In this document: positions 15,845 to 24,481 of the stretch, piece by piece
Position numbering within the stretch: the stretch's first letter is position 1
How the letters are laid out: every line of letters starts with the position of its first letter
Assembly: GCA_023443225.1 (NCBI GenBank)
Contig: JAEZVF010000075.1
Span: 62,001-126,000 of the forward strand
Length of the DNA stretch: 64,000 nt
Direction: 5' to 3'
DNA from: Bacillota bacterium
GTDB taxonomy: Bacteria > Bacillota > Clostridia > Lachnospirales > Lachnospiraceae
Translations under genes and position numbers: made by a program
The notes under the pieces: model-generated
What the model saw: the letters and a program-made list of their open reading frames with translations, nothing else
The model's database searches: none
Told to the model about the DNA's origin: nothing

Positions 15845-15911
15845 AAAAAACGTTCCGCAAGATGTACCCTCACGCGAGATGAAAACATCACTTCAGACCG
15901 CGTTCGTTGCG
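15845..15911 (-). terminator. Nested hairpin with T tract just after the oadA-like gene
   Basis: Three nested inverted repeats share one centre: CGCAA/TTGCG (15856-15860, 15907-15911), CGCG/CGCG (15873-15876, 15899-15902) and GATG-AAAA-CATC (15878-15889). The segment is visibly GC-richer than its surroundings. On the minus strand the structure is followed by GGAACG and six T residues. Read as the primary terminator of the operon, 30 bases past the stop; a small structured RNA is an alternative. Confidence 0.6.
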
Positions 15912-15941
15912 TTGAATTGCAAGGCACATATTTCATCTATA

Positions 15942-17354
15942 TTACACCGGATATGCCTGATTTACTGTATCTGCAGCTGTTAAATCTACTTTTGATTTTT
16001 GTGCCTGACGATACTTGAAGAATTCAACTGCAACCTGTGGGAATAATGCATAAGATAAGATATCTTCGTCTTGTTCTTTCCATTGTTCCATTTCTTTTTC
16101 GATTGTCTTTAATTCCGGTTTTAATAAATCAGCAGGACGACAAGTAATCGGTTTTGTCTTTCCAATCACTTTCTTCTGCACTTCTGGATTAAAAGGCTTC
16201 ACGGTACGGCCGTATTCGCCGGATAAAACGGCTTTGGTTTCTTTGGTAACCATCTTATAACGTTCACCTGCAAGTACATTAAGAACTGCCTGAGTACCTA
16301 CAATCTGGCTGGATGGAGTAACAAGTGGCGGTTCACCAAAATCTTTACGAACCTGAGGGATTTCATTTAAAACATCATAATATCTATCTTCTGCCTTTTG
16401 TTCCTTTAATTGTGACACCAGATTGGATAACATACCACCTGGAACCTGATACAATAAGGTCTTAATATCAACACCCATTACCTTAGGATTTAACAGACCG
16501 GTTTCTAAAGCATTATCTCTCAATGGCCTGAAATAATCAGCGATTTCAGCTAATAGTTGCTGGTCGAATCCGGTATCATAAGGGGTACCCTTAAAGGTTT
16601 CTACCATAACCTCGGTAGCTGGCTGGCTGGTTCCCATAGCAAATGGAGACATTGCCGTATCAATAATATCACAGCCTGCTTCAATTGCCTTCATATAAGT
16701 CATAGCAGCAACACCACTGGTATAATGTGTATGAAGATCAATTGGAATTTTAACCGCTGATTTTAATGCACCTATCAAAGTAGTTGCTTCGTATGGCACT
16801 AAAAGACCTGCCATATCTTTTAAACAGATAGAGTCTGCACCCATAGCTTCTATCTTCTTCGCCATATCAACATAATAGTCAATCGTATAGGCGTCTCCTA
16901 AGGTATAGGAAATTGCAATCTGCGCATGACCTTTTTCCTTATTTGCCGCTTTTACAGCGCATTCTAAGTTTCTTAAATCATTTAATGCATCGAAGATACG
17001 AATGATATCAATACCATTTGCAATGGATTTCTGTACAAAATACTCAACAACGTCATCAGCATAATGACGGTATCCTAATATATTTTGTCCTCTAAAAAGC
17101 ATCTGTAACTTTGTATTTTTGAATCCAGCTCTTAATTTACGGAGTCTTTCCCATGGATCTTCCTTTAAGAATCTTAAGGAAGCATCAAAGGTGGCTCCAC
17201 CCCAACACTCTACTGAATGGTAACCAATCTTATCCATCTTTTCTATGATAGGGAGCATTTGTTCCGTCGTCATTCTGGTGGCAATTAAAGACTGGTGCGC
17301 ATCACGTAAAATGGTTTCGGTAATCTTTGCCGGTCTTTTTACTTGTTCTGACAT
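15942..17354 (-). CDS. oadA: Carboxyltransferase subunit, oxaloacetate decarboxylase alpha/PycB-like (5S type)
   Basis: 470 residues. The N-terminal TIM barrel of the pyruvate carboxyltransferase family begins ITETILRDAHQSLIATRMTTEQM, with FDALNDLRNLE, IDLHTHYTSGVA (metal-binding His pair) and the conserved-carboxylase tail (MLSNLVSQLKEQ, YKMVTKETKAVLSGEYGR). It lacks its own biotinyl domain; that is encoded by the separate gene 43 bases upstream. It would transfer carboxyl between oxaloacetate/pyruvate and biotin. Last gene of a four-gene operon. Confidence 0.88.
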   Translation of the reverse strand: MSEQVKRPAKITETILRDAHQSLIATRMTTEQMLPIIEKMDKIGYHSVECWGGATFDASLRFLKEDPWERLRKLRAGFKNTKLQMLFRGQNILGYRHYADDVVEYFVQKSIANGIDIIRIFDALNDLRNLECAVKAANKEKGHAQIAISYTLGDAYTIDYYVDMAKKIEAMGADSICLKDMAGLLVPYEATTLIGALKSAVKIPIDLHTHYTSGVAAMTYMKAIEAGCDIIDTAMSPFAMGTSQPATEVMVETFKGTPYDTGFDQQLLAEIADYFRPLRDNALETGLLNPKVMGVDIKTLLYQVPGGMLSNLVSQLKEQKAEDRYYDVLNEIPQVRKDFGEPPLVTPSSQIVGTQAVLNVLAGERYKMVTKETKAVLSGEYGRTVKPFNPEVQKKVIGKTKPITCRPADLLKPELKTIEKEMEQWKEQDEDILSYALFPQVAVEFFKYRQAQKSKVDLTAADTVNQAYPV

Positions 17355-17397
17355 TCTTATTCCTCCTATTTTTAGTCTTTGTCTCTCGCTGGAAAAA

Positions 17398-17817
17398 TTA
17401 ATTTAAGGTAGCTAATAAAGCACCGGATTCTACCATATCGCCGATTGCTGTATTGATGCTTGCAACTGTTCCTGCTTCTGGAGCTACGATTTCATTTTCC
17501 ATCTTCATAGCTTCTAGGATTAAAATAACATCGCCTCTTTTTACTGCCTGACCTACATTAGCTTTTATTGCAAGAATCTTTCCAGGCATAGGAGCATTAA
17601 CTTGTTTACTTCCCTGTGTCCCAGCTGGTGCTGCGGATGGAGCTGGTGCTGCTGGTGCTGCTGGTGCTGCTGGTGCTGCTGGCGCTGCTGGTGCTGCTGC
17701 CACTGGCGCTGCTACAGGTGCTACCATAACAGGAGCTACAGGTGCTGCACTACGAATGCCCTCTTCTACAGATACTTGATAAACTGAACCATTTACAGTA
17801 ATTGTATAATTTTTCAT
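17398..17817 (-). CDS. Biotin carboxyl carrier protein with Ala-Pro linker
   Basis: 139 residues. Residues 1-20 form a short beta segment (YTITVNGSVYQVSVEEG). Residues ~23-67 are an Ala/Pro/Val hinge built of Ala-Pro-Ala units. The C-terminal ~70 residues are a biotinyl domain with the modified Lys in LILEAMKMENEIVAPEAG. It shuttles the carboxyl group between the mmdA-like and oadA-like subunits. Encoded between oadG and oadA. The linker is encoded by near-perfect 9-base tandem repeats. Confidence 0.93.
   Translation of the reverse strand: MKNYTITVNGSVYQVSVEEGIRSAAPVAPVMVAPVAAPVAAAPAAPAAPAAPAAPAAPAPSAAPAGTQGSKQVNAPMPGKILAIKANVGQAVKRGDVILILEAMKMENEIVAPEAGTVASINTAIGDMVESGALLATLN
17645..17698. 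repeat. 9-bp tandem repeat (six units) encoding the Ala-Pro linker
   Basis: The plus-strand unit GGTGCTGCT repeats six times (one unit reads GGCGCTGCT), encoding Ala-Pro-Ala triplets on the minus strand. The count can change in frame without disrupting the protein. Confidence 0.9.
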
Positions 17818-17883
17818 GAATAATATCCTCCTTATATTCTTATAACGAATCGTTTATAAGATAATTAAAATTTAATTTTAGTA

Positions 17884-18249
17884 TTAGTTCTTCCATCTGT
17901 TTCCACTAGGTCTTCTTATGGAGCGAATAACAAGTCCATCAGCAGGAGCTTCATCACCCATGGATGCCATAATTGCTGCAGTAATAACAGCAACTAATTG
18001 TGTATCATTCATTAAATCTTCCGTTACAGCATTTTGTATGTTTCCTTGATTCATAACTGGAGCTGTTGTATCTTCTGGTTTATCTTTTCTAGATAAGCAG
18101 ACTATAATACAGATGAATACTAAACTTGCTACTACAGCACCCATTACAAAATCTATATTTAAATGCTCTTTGATAAAAGCACTTATGGAACTTGTATCTG
18201 CACCGGCTGATAATATGATGTTAGATATTCCATTTTGTAAAATATTCAT
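17884..18249 (-). CDS. oadG: Oxaloacetate decarboxylase gamma-type membrane subunit
   Basis: 121 residues. One membrane segment at ~34-54 (VMGAVVASLVFICIIVCLSR), an acidic stretch, then the OadG-like C-terminal helix TQLVAVITAAIMASMG and the tail GLVIRSIRRPSGNRW. OadG normally holds the carboxyltransferase and the beta Na+-pumping subunit together at the membrane. No beta subunit is encoded in this window. 16 bases downstream of the mmdA-like gene. Confidence 0.82.
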   Translation of the reverse strand: MNILQNGISNIILSAGADTSSISAFIKEHLNIDFVMGAVVASLVFICIIVCLSRKDKPEDTTAPVMNQGNIQNAVTEDLMNDTQLVAVITAAIMASMGDEAPADGLVIRSIRRPSGNRWKN

Positions 18250-18265
18250 ATTTTCCTCCTATGAT

Positions 18266-19699
18266 TTATACAGTACCATGTTTCTTACTTGGTCGTCTTT
18301 CTATTTTCGTAAATAACATTTCGTATGCATAAATCAAATGTTTTCTAGTAGAAGCAGCATCAATGATAGCATCCACATAGCCACGTTTTGCAGCAGCTTC
18401 AGCACTGGATTGAAGGTTCTCATACTCTTCTGCCTTTTTAGTAATTAATGCAGCATCATCAGGATACATAATCTGTGCAGCAGCTTTCGATTCCATCATG
18501 CCAATTTTAGCGCCTTCTACTGCAAAAACAAGATCAGCCCCAATATGTTTTGAATTCATCGTTATATATGCACTTCCAAAAGCTTTTCCAACAACAACAT
18601 TTACTTTTGGAACAGTTGCATTTGCAAATGCATAAGTAAGTTTTGCTGCAGCAGCTCCTATCGTTTTTTCTTCTTCCATGGTAGCTTTATAGCCTGATAC
18701 ATTGGTTAAAGTTAAAACTGGAATATTAAAGGCATCACAAATTTCAACAAATTTACTTGCCTTGTAGCAACCATCTGTGGTAAGGCTTCCATCAAACTTT
18801 TCACTTACTTTTCCATCCGTAGCTATTACTTCTATACGATTTGCAATAGCAGCAACTGTCATACCATTTAAGCGAATGAATCCCGTAACCATCTCCTTCG
18901 CATAATCTGCTTTTACTTCCATAAAGTAATTTCCATCGGATATGCCTTTTAACGCTAATGCCGTATCTGTAGTTTGTGAAGTGAAATCAGAAACAAGTCT
19001 GTTTAAATCATCATTTGATTCATCATAAGATGCGTCGTCTTCATTATTAGAAGGTAAAATAGTGATCAATTCTCTTACTTTTGCAAGAGCCGCTGCATCA
19101 TCTTCACATATAAAATCAACATTTCCAGCATTTGCTTGAAAATCTGCTGAAGCAGTATCACATTTTGCCGTGTAATTACCATCAATTGCATTTGGAGTAT
19201 TAACAAATAATTTAGCATCTTTTTTAGCCATAAATGTAAAATCACTTAAGGATGATAAAACTGCCGAACCGCCACCACAACTTCCAAGAATTACCGAAAT
19301 TTGTGGAATTACACCAGATGCAAGGGTTTGTTTTAGATATATTTCACCAAAACCATTTAAAGCATCCGTTGCTTCCTGCAGCCTTAATCCGGCACTGTCA
19401 ATAATACCAATGACAGGTGCTCCAACCTTAAGTGCTAAATCATACATACGTGTTATTTTTTTTGCATGCATTTCGCCAAGAGTACCATTTAAAGCTGTAT
19501 TATCCTGACAATATACATACACCAGGTTACCATCAATTACTCCATAACCTGTTATTACACCATCAGCAGGAACTTCATTCTGCTGCATATTAAAGTCTGT
19601 GCTCCTTTTCGTTACTAAAGCGCCAACTTCAACAAAACTATTATCATCAAGTAAAGAGTTAATTCTTTCTCTAGCTGACAATTTTGCTGTCTTATTCAT
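18266..19699 (-). CDS. mmdA: Carboxyl transferase subunit, MmdA/12S transcarboxylase family
   Basis: 477 residues. Crotonase-like carboxyltransferase with the N-terminal KLSARERINSLLDDNSFVEVGAL, the oxyanion-hole segment VILGSCGGGSAVLSSLSDF and the second domain GSAYITMNSKHIGADLVFAV. Family members act on methylmalonyl-, propionyl-, acetyl- or glutaconyl-CoA. About 30 residues shorter than typical PccB/MmdA. First gene of the operon, behind a TTGAAT-17-TATAAT promoter. Exact CoA substrate cannot be told from sequence. Confidence 0.86.
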   Translation of the reverse strand: MNKTAKLSARERINSLLDDNSFVEVGALVTKRSTDFNMQQNEVPADGVITGYGVIDGNLVYVYCQDNTALNGTLGEMHAKKITRMYDLALKVGAPVIGIIDSAGLRLQEATDALNGFGEIYLKQTLASGVIPQISVILGSCGGGSAVLSSLSDFTFMAKKDAKLFVNTPNAIDGNYTAKCDTASADFQANAGNVDFICEDDAAALAKVRELITILPSNNEDDASYDESNDDLNRLVSDFTSQTTDTALALKGISDGNYFMEVKADYAKEMVTGFIRLNGMTVAAIANRIEVIATDGKVSEKFDGSLTTDGCYKASKFVEICDAFNIPVLTLTNVSGYKATMEEEKTIGAAAAKLTYAFANATVPKVNVVVGKAFGSAYITMNSKHIGADLVFAVEGAKIGMMESKAAAQIMYPDDAALITKKAEEYENLQSSAEAAAKRGYVDAIIDAASTRKHLIYAYEMLFTKIERRPSKKHGTV

Positions 19700-19756
19700 T
19701 TTTGCCCTCCATTATTTTCTATTAGATAAAGTAAAACCAATTATCTGCCGATTATA

Positions 19757-19785
19757 ATTATATGATATTTAATATAATAATTCAA
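19757..19785 (-). promoter_or_regulatory. Promoter of the carboxyltransferase operon
   Basis: Minus-strand TTGAAT (19780-19785), 17-bp spacer, TATAAT (19757-19762), in a very AT-rich 248-base gap between recX and the mmdA-like gene. A second TATAAT abuts the first. Confidence 0.65.
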
Positions 19786-19947
19786 TATTTAATTCCTATT
19801 TATCCATGTTTTTGTGGTTTTTTTAACAATATCAATCAACATTTTTAAATATTTATCAAATAATTTACATATTTTGTAAATCCTCGTCATTTTTATATAG
19901 AATTACTAAGAAATATATTTTGAGCTTATAATACACAAATCAAAGTA

Positions 19948-20562
19948 CTAATCTATATTATCTAAATCGCTTGCATTCACATATTTCTTAATCAAATCCA
20001 TTTGAAATCCTTTTCTATAAAGAAACATGGATAATTTAAGTTTTTCTTCTTTCGTCATATTATCTAAGCCTTTGCATTTTTTATTAATCGCTTTTTGTAT
20101 GGCCGTTTCTTCATCTTCATATTCCTGTGAAAAAGCTTCTTCCATGTATTCTTTCTCAATTCCTTTTTGTGTCATTTCAATCTGAATCTGTCTTTTACTT
20201 TTACTGTTCTTCTTATGATATACATAATTGCTAGCATATCTTGCATCATCAATATAGTGATAAGACTTCATATATTCTATTACTTTTAAGATTACTTCAT
20301 CTGTATAATTGGATTGTTTTAACTTTGTAGAGAGTTCCTGTTCTGTTCGATCCATGGTTTTTAATATGGCAAAAGCTTTTTGTTTCGCCCTTCTAATTAC
20401 TGTATTTACTATAATATCTTCATAAACTGCATTACTTATACTTTCATTTTCTTTTAAACCATGAATCTTAATATCCTTTTGATATAACAAAAAGTGATAT
20501 TCTTCATCGATGTATACTTTCACTTTCGCTTTCCCTATTTCTTCTAATTTTGTAATGACCAT
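19948..20562 (-). CDS. recX: Regulatory protein RecX
   Basis: 204 residues of three-helix repeats typical of RecX (DRTEQELSTKLKQSNYTDEVILKVIEYM, then YIDDARYASNYVYHKKNSKSKRQIQIEM, and the C-terminal FLYRKGFQMDLIKKYV). RecX binds RecA filaments and limits recombinase activity. ATG at 20562 has AAAAGGAGATATTTC just upstream; the frame extends 11 codons further without a ribosome site. Lies downstream of recA with two hairpins between. Confidence 0.9.
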   Translation of the reverse strand: MVITKLEEIGKAKVKVYIDEEYHFLLYQKDIKIHGLKENESISNAVYEDIIVNTVIRRAKQKAFAILKTMDRTEQELSTKLKQSNYTDEVILKVIEYMKSYHYIDDARYASNYVYHKKNSKSKRQIQIEMTQKGIEKEYMEEAFSQEYEDEETAIQKAINKKCKGLDNMTKEEKLKLSMFLYRKGFQMDLIKKYVNASDLDNID

Positions 20563-20606
20563 GAAATATCTCCTTTTTGCTTGTTTCATGTACATATATA
20601 AAGAAA

Positions 20607-20679
20607 ACCTAGCCCGATAACAAGCTAAGTTTTTTAAAATATATTATGTTTTAGGTATCCTATGTTGGTTTAGGACACC
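20607..20679 (-). terminator. Two hairpins between recA and recX
   Basis: Hairpin 1: GGTATCCTA/TAGGACACC (20654-20662, 20671-20679; one G-U). Hairpin 2: AACCTAGC/GCTAAGTT (20607-20614, 20625-20632; one G-U), followed on the minus strand by TTCTTTAT. They probably attenuate read-through from recA so that recX is made in smaller amount; neither has a perfect T tract. Confidence 0.5.
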
Positions 20680-20716
20680 CAAAACAATTTCTATTTCTAA
20701 TGCTAATTACAATCTA

Positions 20717-21793
20717 CTATGCTTCTGTCTTCTTAGGTGATTCTTCTTTCTTCTTAGTTGACTCTTCTTTCTTCTTAGCTGGCTCTACCGTTCCATCCGT
20801 TGTAATATTATACTTCTCACGTACTTTTCTATCCACTTCAGCAAAGATGTCTGGATTGTCCTTCAAGAAGGTCTTGGCATTTTCCCTTCCCTGTCCAATC
20901 TTGGCATCATTGTAAGCAAACCATGCACCGCTTTTTATAATAATATTCTCATTGGATGCAAGGTCTAACACATCTCCTTCACGAGAGATTCCTTGTCCAA
21001 ACATAATATCAAATTCCGCTTCCTTAAATGGTGGAGCAATCTTGTTCTTTACCACCTTAATTCTAGTCCTATTACCGATAACCTCTCCACCTTGCTTTAA
21101 CGATTCAATCCTACGGACATCCATACGGATGGAAGCATAAAATTTAAGTGCTCTACCGCCGGTTGTAGTCTCAGGATTACCAAACATAACACCAATTTTT
21201 TCACGTAACTGATTAATAAATATAACAGTACAATTAGATTTACTAATAACAGCAGTCAGCTTACGGAGGGCCTGTGACATTAATCTAGCCTGTAAACCCA
21301 TATGGGAGTCCCCCATATCTCCATCAATTTCTGCCTTAGGAACTAATGCAGCAACAGAGTCGACAATAACAATATCTACAGCTCCGGAACGAACCATAGT
21401 TTCTGTAATCTCTAACGCCTGTTCTCCATTATCTGGCTGGGATATATATAAATTATCAATGTCAACACCAATATTCTTAGCATATACGGGATCAAGCGCA
21501 TGTTCTGCATCAATAAATCCAGCAATTCCTCCACGCTTTTGAACTTCTGCTACCATATGTAGGGCAACTGTAGTTTTACCACTGGATTCTGGTCCATAAA
21601 CTTCAATAATTCTTCCCTTTGGAATACCTCCAAGTCCTAATGCAATATCAAGACTTAAGGAACCAGTCGGTACTGTCTCTATGTTCATATTAGATGCTGA
21701 ATCACCTAATTTCATAACGGAACCTTTACCATATTGTTTCTCAATCTGCGCCAATGCAGACTCCAGTGCTCTAGTTTTATCTTCCTTTGACAT
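20717..21793 (-). CDS. recA: Recombinase RecA
   Basis: 358 residues. Walker A GPESSGKTTVALHMV (~60s), the IVDSVAALVPKAEIDGDMGDSHMG region and loop 2 INQLREKIGVMFGNPETTTGGRALKFYAS are all intact. The C terminus is a Lys/Glu-rich tail with a KKKEES repeat. ATG at 21793 is preceded by AAAAGGAGAATAGGT; six more upstream codons in frame contain this ribosome site and are not translated. SOS control is visible upstream. Confidence 0.97.
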   Translation of the reverse strand: MSKEDKTRALESALAQIEKQYGKGSVMKLGDSASNMNIETVPTGSLSLDIALGLGGIPKGRIIEVYGPESSGKTTVALHMVAEVQKRGGIAGFIDAEHALDPVYAKNIGVDIDNLYISQPDNGEQALEITETMVRSGAVDIVIVDSVAALVPKAEIDGDMGDSHMGLQARLMSQALRKLTAVISKSNCTVIFINQLREKIGVMFGNPETTTGGRALKFYASIRMDVRRIESLKQGGEVIGNRTRIKVVKNKIAPPFKEAEFDIMFGQGISREGDVLDLASNENIIIKSGAWFAYNDAKIGQGRENAKTFLKDNPDIFAEVDRKVREKYNITTDGTVEPAKKKEESTKKKEESPKKTEA

Positions 21794-21814
21794 ACCTATT
21801 CTCCTTTTCATCCA

Positions 21815-21828
21815 CGAACTTATGTTCT
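21815..21828 (-). promoter_or_regulatory. LexA (SOS) box of recA
   Basis: CGAACTTATGTTCT fits the Gram-positive SOS consensus CGAAC-N4-GTTCG with one change in the outer base. It lies just downstream of the predicted start of transcription, where LexA would block recA. Confidence 0.8.
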
Positions 21829-21835
21829 TATTGAT

Positions 21836-21864
21836 ATAATATCTTATTACTATCTGTTTGTCAA
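21836..21864 (-). promoter_or_regulatory. recA promoter
   Basis: Minus-strand TTGACA (21859-21864), 17-bp spacer, TATTAT (21836-21841). Confidence 0.8.
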
Positions 21865-22245
21865 TATAGAATTTATCTACTGCATCTTACCTTACTATGT
21901 TGTTATAATTCCCCCTCTTTATCAGGCATGCTAAATAAAGATAAATACCTGTTAATATAAATCACTGGATTTGTAGCATGAATTAGCTGAATACTTAGAT
22001 TTCCACAAAGAATATTATGATAGAACGTATATAATATTTTTATTATAACAGACATTTTATTATCTGTAAACGAATTATTTACATATTCCAACATAACTTA
22101 CCTAAAATCAACTGTAATTTAAAGAAAAGTAGCCAGATGCGACATATGATAAAAAGTTTTCTGGTATTCCAAAAAACTTTCTATTAAACATTTATTTAGC
22201 TCATTTATGAAAATGGTCGTTGGTATAAAGAAAAGCTTAATATCA
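21865..22245. other. 381-base stretch without a convincing gene
   Basis: The only open frame (minus, 21903-22094, 63 codons) has a poor ribosome site, no family resemblance, and the composition expected of AT-rich noncoding DNA. No terminator or RNA motif was recognised. Confidence 0.5.
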
Positions 22246-23136
22246 TTATGATAACAGTTGTCCTTTGGCAATTAACTTAACGCTCCCAGACACATGGATC
22301 TCTCCTGTGGTCTGCTCAGAATAAACCTTTATTTTGCTTGGTCTTCCGACAAAACTGCCTTGATTTAAAATGATACTTTCGGATGCTTTGCAGATATTCC
22401 ATTTAAAAAGATAAGCAGCAACCGGCCCAGCTGCACTACCAGTCGCCACATCCTCTACCGCCCCAAAATTATCCCAGGTACGTCCTTCCATTTTAGAAAC
22501 ATCAAACACATATGCAAATTTTGCATTTACTTCGCTCAACCGTGCCTCCAAATCACGAATCAGAATTTTCACCTTATCCAAACCCGAAGCAAGTGGAATA
22601 ATTAGATAGGGAAGCCCGGTTGAAATAATCTCAATAGGCAATTGGGGATAAATATCATCAATAGAAAGATTCAAAGCTTGTAAGAAAATTTGTTTCCGTT
22701 CTCCTTCAACAGTTCCTAAAAATTCAGGAATTCCCTGATTCATAGTAGCTTGAAAATAACCATTCATATTTACCGACTCTGCTTGCAATATTTTATTATT
22801 TAGTTCTAATGTTACAATTACCTTTTTCTCATTTGAATAGTACTTATTGTGAATTGTTGATACTGCTCCTAAAATAGGATGTCCAGCAAAATCCAATTCT
22901 TCTTCTACCGTAAATATTCTTACACGAAAGCGCTTTTCACCTGTCTGTTGCAAAAAAATAGTTTCAAATTGCTTAAATTCCTGTGCAATCTTTTGCATAT
23001 ACTGCACTTCCAAATCTTCTTCATGGAAGATGACTGTTAATCCATTTCCTGATAACGATTGGGAACTGAATACGTCTACATGATAATAGTTCATTAATAC
23101 TCTTGTATGGATATATTTAGTAATAAATACATCCAT
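22246..23136 (-). CDS. PhzF-family epimerase/isomerase-like protein
   Basis: 296 residues. The PhzF pattern is visible: VDVFSSQSLSGNGLTVIF at the N terminus, FETIFLQ with the family's catalytic-type Glu, VEEELDFAGHPILGAV, and the C-terminal half DVATGSAAGPVAAYL and LNQGSFVGRPSKI. Family folds resemble diaminopimelate epimerase; most members have no known substrate. ATG at 23136 has AAAGGAG but only three bases from it; ATG at 23094 matches the usual N terminus, so the first 14 residues are doubtful. Confidence 0.85.
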   Translation of the reverse strand: MDVFITKYIHTRVLMNYYHVDVFSSQSLSGNGLTVIFHEEDLEVQYMQKIAQEFKQFETIFLQQTGEKRFRVRIFTVEEELDFAGHPILGAVSTIHNKYYSNEKKVIVTLELNNKILQAESVNMNGYFQATMNQGIPEFLGTVEGERKQIFLQALNLSIDDIYPQLPIEIISTGLPYLIIPLASGLDKVKILIRDLEARLSEVNAKFAYVFDVSKMEGRTWDNFGAVEDVATGSAAGPVAAYLFKWNICKASESIILNQGSFVGRPSKIKVYSEQTTGEIHVSGSVKLIAKGQLLS

Positions 23137-23191
23137 GCTCTCCTTTCATACAAGTTTTCAACACTAGCTCTAACATCCAGCAGTGATACTA

Positions 23192-24481
23192 TCAATAAAT
23201 TTTTAGCTGAAACCAAAATATACTTCCTTTCCCTACTTCTGTTTCAACACCATACTCACCATCGTGCATTTCAATAACTTTTTTCACAATAGAAAGACCA
23301 AGACCCGTCCCAATTTTAGGTCTTTTATGTGTTTTATCAATTTTCCTGTAACGATCCCATATATATGGTAAGTCGTTTTGCTGGATTCCCTCTCCATGGT
23401 CGATTACTTCTATTCTAACAACCGTCCCTTTTATACTTTGTCTTACAATAATAGCCTTATCATCTCCGATGTGGGAGATTGCATTAAGTAAAAGGTTATA
23501 AAAAACCTGGGTAATCTTTACCTCATCGGCAAGTAAATAGACATCTTCGTCATGCTCAAAGGTTAACTGGCAACCCTCGCTTTTAACAAGCTCACTCATA
23601 CGAGCTATAGTTTTTCTCAAGCTTTCCGTCAAGTTGTAATTCATCTTGTTGAGCTTTGATTTACCAGATTCTATGCTAGAAATATCAAGTACATCATTAA
23701 CTAAAGAGGTCAGACGCTTTGTTTCATCCATAATGATTTGACTTTGCTCGGATGTGATTTCGGAAGGAAAATCATTCATCATCTCGGCATAGCTGTAAAT
23801 CAAGGCAAGGGGTGTACGCATATCATGAGAGATATTAGCCATTAACTCACGACGTAGTTGATCTACCTTGGAAAGCTCTGTAGCAGCGGTATTTAAGGTG
23901 TCGGATAATTCTTTAATTTCTAAAAATCCTCTTCCATGAAATTCGGTTTGATAGTTACCCATTGCCAGTACCTTTGCGCTTTGATTAATCTGCTCAATGG
24001 GATTTGATATATGTTTTGATATGATGATTGCAAGCAAAGTTGCAAGAAGTAGCATGATAACAGTTATAATAAATATCTGCATTTGCAAGGTGGATACAGT
24101 AGCATCTACAGGAGTTATCATGGCATAAAAAGTTAGTGAAATCTTACTGCCATCCCTCATAATAAACTCATGTACCTTAGTAATGGTTTCAGGCTGTCTA
24201 CGGTCAACTCTGTCAGGAAAACGAGCAGGTGGAGCAAAGTCTTGCGTCGGTCTTACCGTAATCTCTTTGCTTGCTTCAAGTTCGTATAAAATTTCCTCAA
24301 GCTTTGGGCTATTTATATTTTTCTCAACTAATACAATCGCTTTTTTTAATTCTGACTTGCGGATAAACTTATACATATCGCTTAAGAATACTGTCTGCAT
24401 GATCCATAGGATTGTTAATAGTAAGACACAAAAACCTAAGAGAAAAATAAATATTTTCCATTTTAATTTAAGCTTATCCAT
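23192..24481 (-). CDS. Membrane sensor histidine kinase, OmpR-partner type
   Basis: 429 residues. Membrane segments at ~9-30 and ~135-160 bracket an extracellular region with TVRPTQDFAPPARFPDRVD; then HAMP, HisKA (ELMANISHDMRTPLALIYSY) and HATPase (N-box VFYNLLLNAISH, DHGEGI, GTGLGLSIVKKVIEMH). The ATG at 24481 overlaps the response-regulator stop by eight bases. Adjacent VTC/DUF4956/CotH operon is the likely target of this pair (inference). Confidence 0.92.
   Translation of the reverse strand: MDKLKLKWKIFIFLLGFCVLLLTILWIMQTVFLSDMYKFIRKSELKKAIVLVEKNINSPKLEEILYELEASKEITVRPTQDFAPPARFPDRVDRRQPETITKVHEFIMRDGSKISLTFYAMITPVDATVSTLQMQIFIITVIMLLLATLLAIIISKHISNPIEQINQSAKVLAMGNYQTEFHGRGFLEIKELSDTLNTAATELSKVDQLRRELMANISHDMRTPLALIYSYAEMMNDFPSEITSEQSQIIMDETKRLTSLVNDVLDISSIESGKSKLNKMNYNLTESLRKTIARMSELVKSEGCQLTFEHDEDVYLLADEVKITQVFYNLLLNAISHIGDDKAIIVRQSIKGTVVRIEVIDHGEGIQQNDLPYIWDRYRKIDKTHKRPKIGTGLGLSIVKKVIEMHDGEYGVETEVGKGSIFWFQLKIY

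Noticed and set aside
15791..16018. 75-codon plus-strand ORF across the end of the oadA-like gene
   Set aside because: Overlaps two terminator hairpins and the antisense of oadA; no ribosome site.
17602..17787. Cys/Trp-rich plus-strand ORF resembling a metal-binding or peptide gene
   Set aside because: It is the antisense of the Ala-Pro linker repeats of the biotin carrier; its composition is a by-product of the GGTGCTGCT repeat, and there is no ribosome site.
21903..22094. 63-codon minus-strand ORF upstream of recA
   Set aside because: Weak ribosome site, no family pattern, AT-rich noncoding composition.
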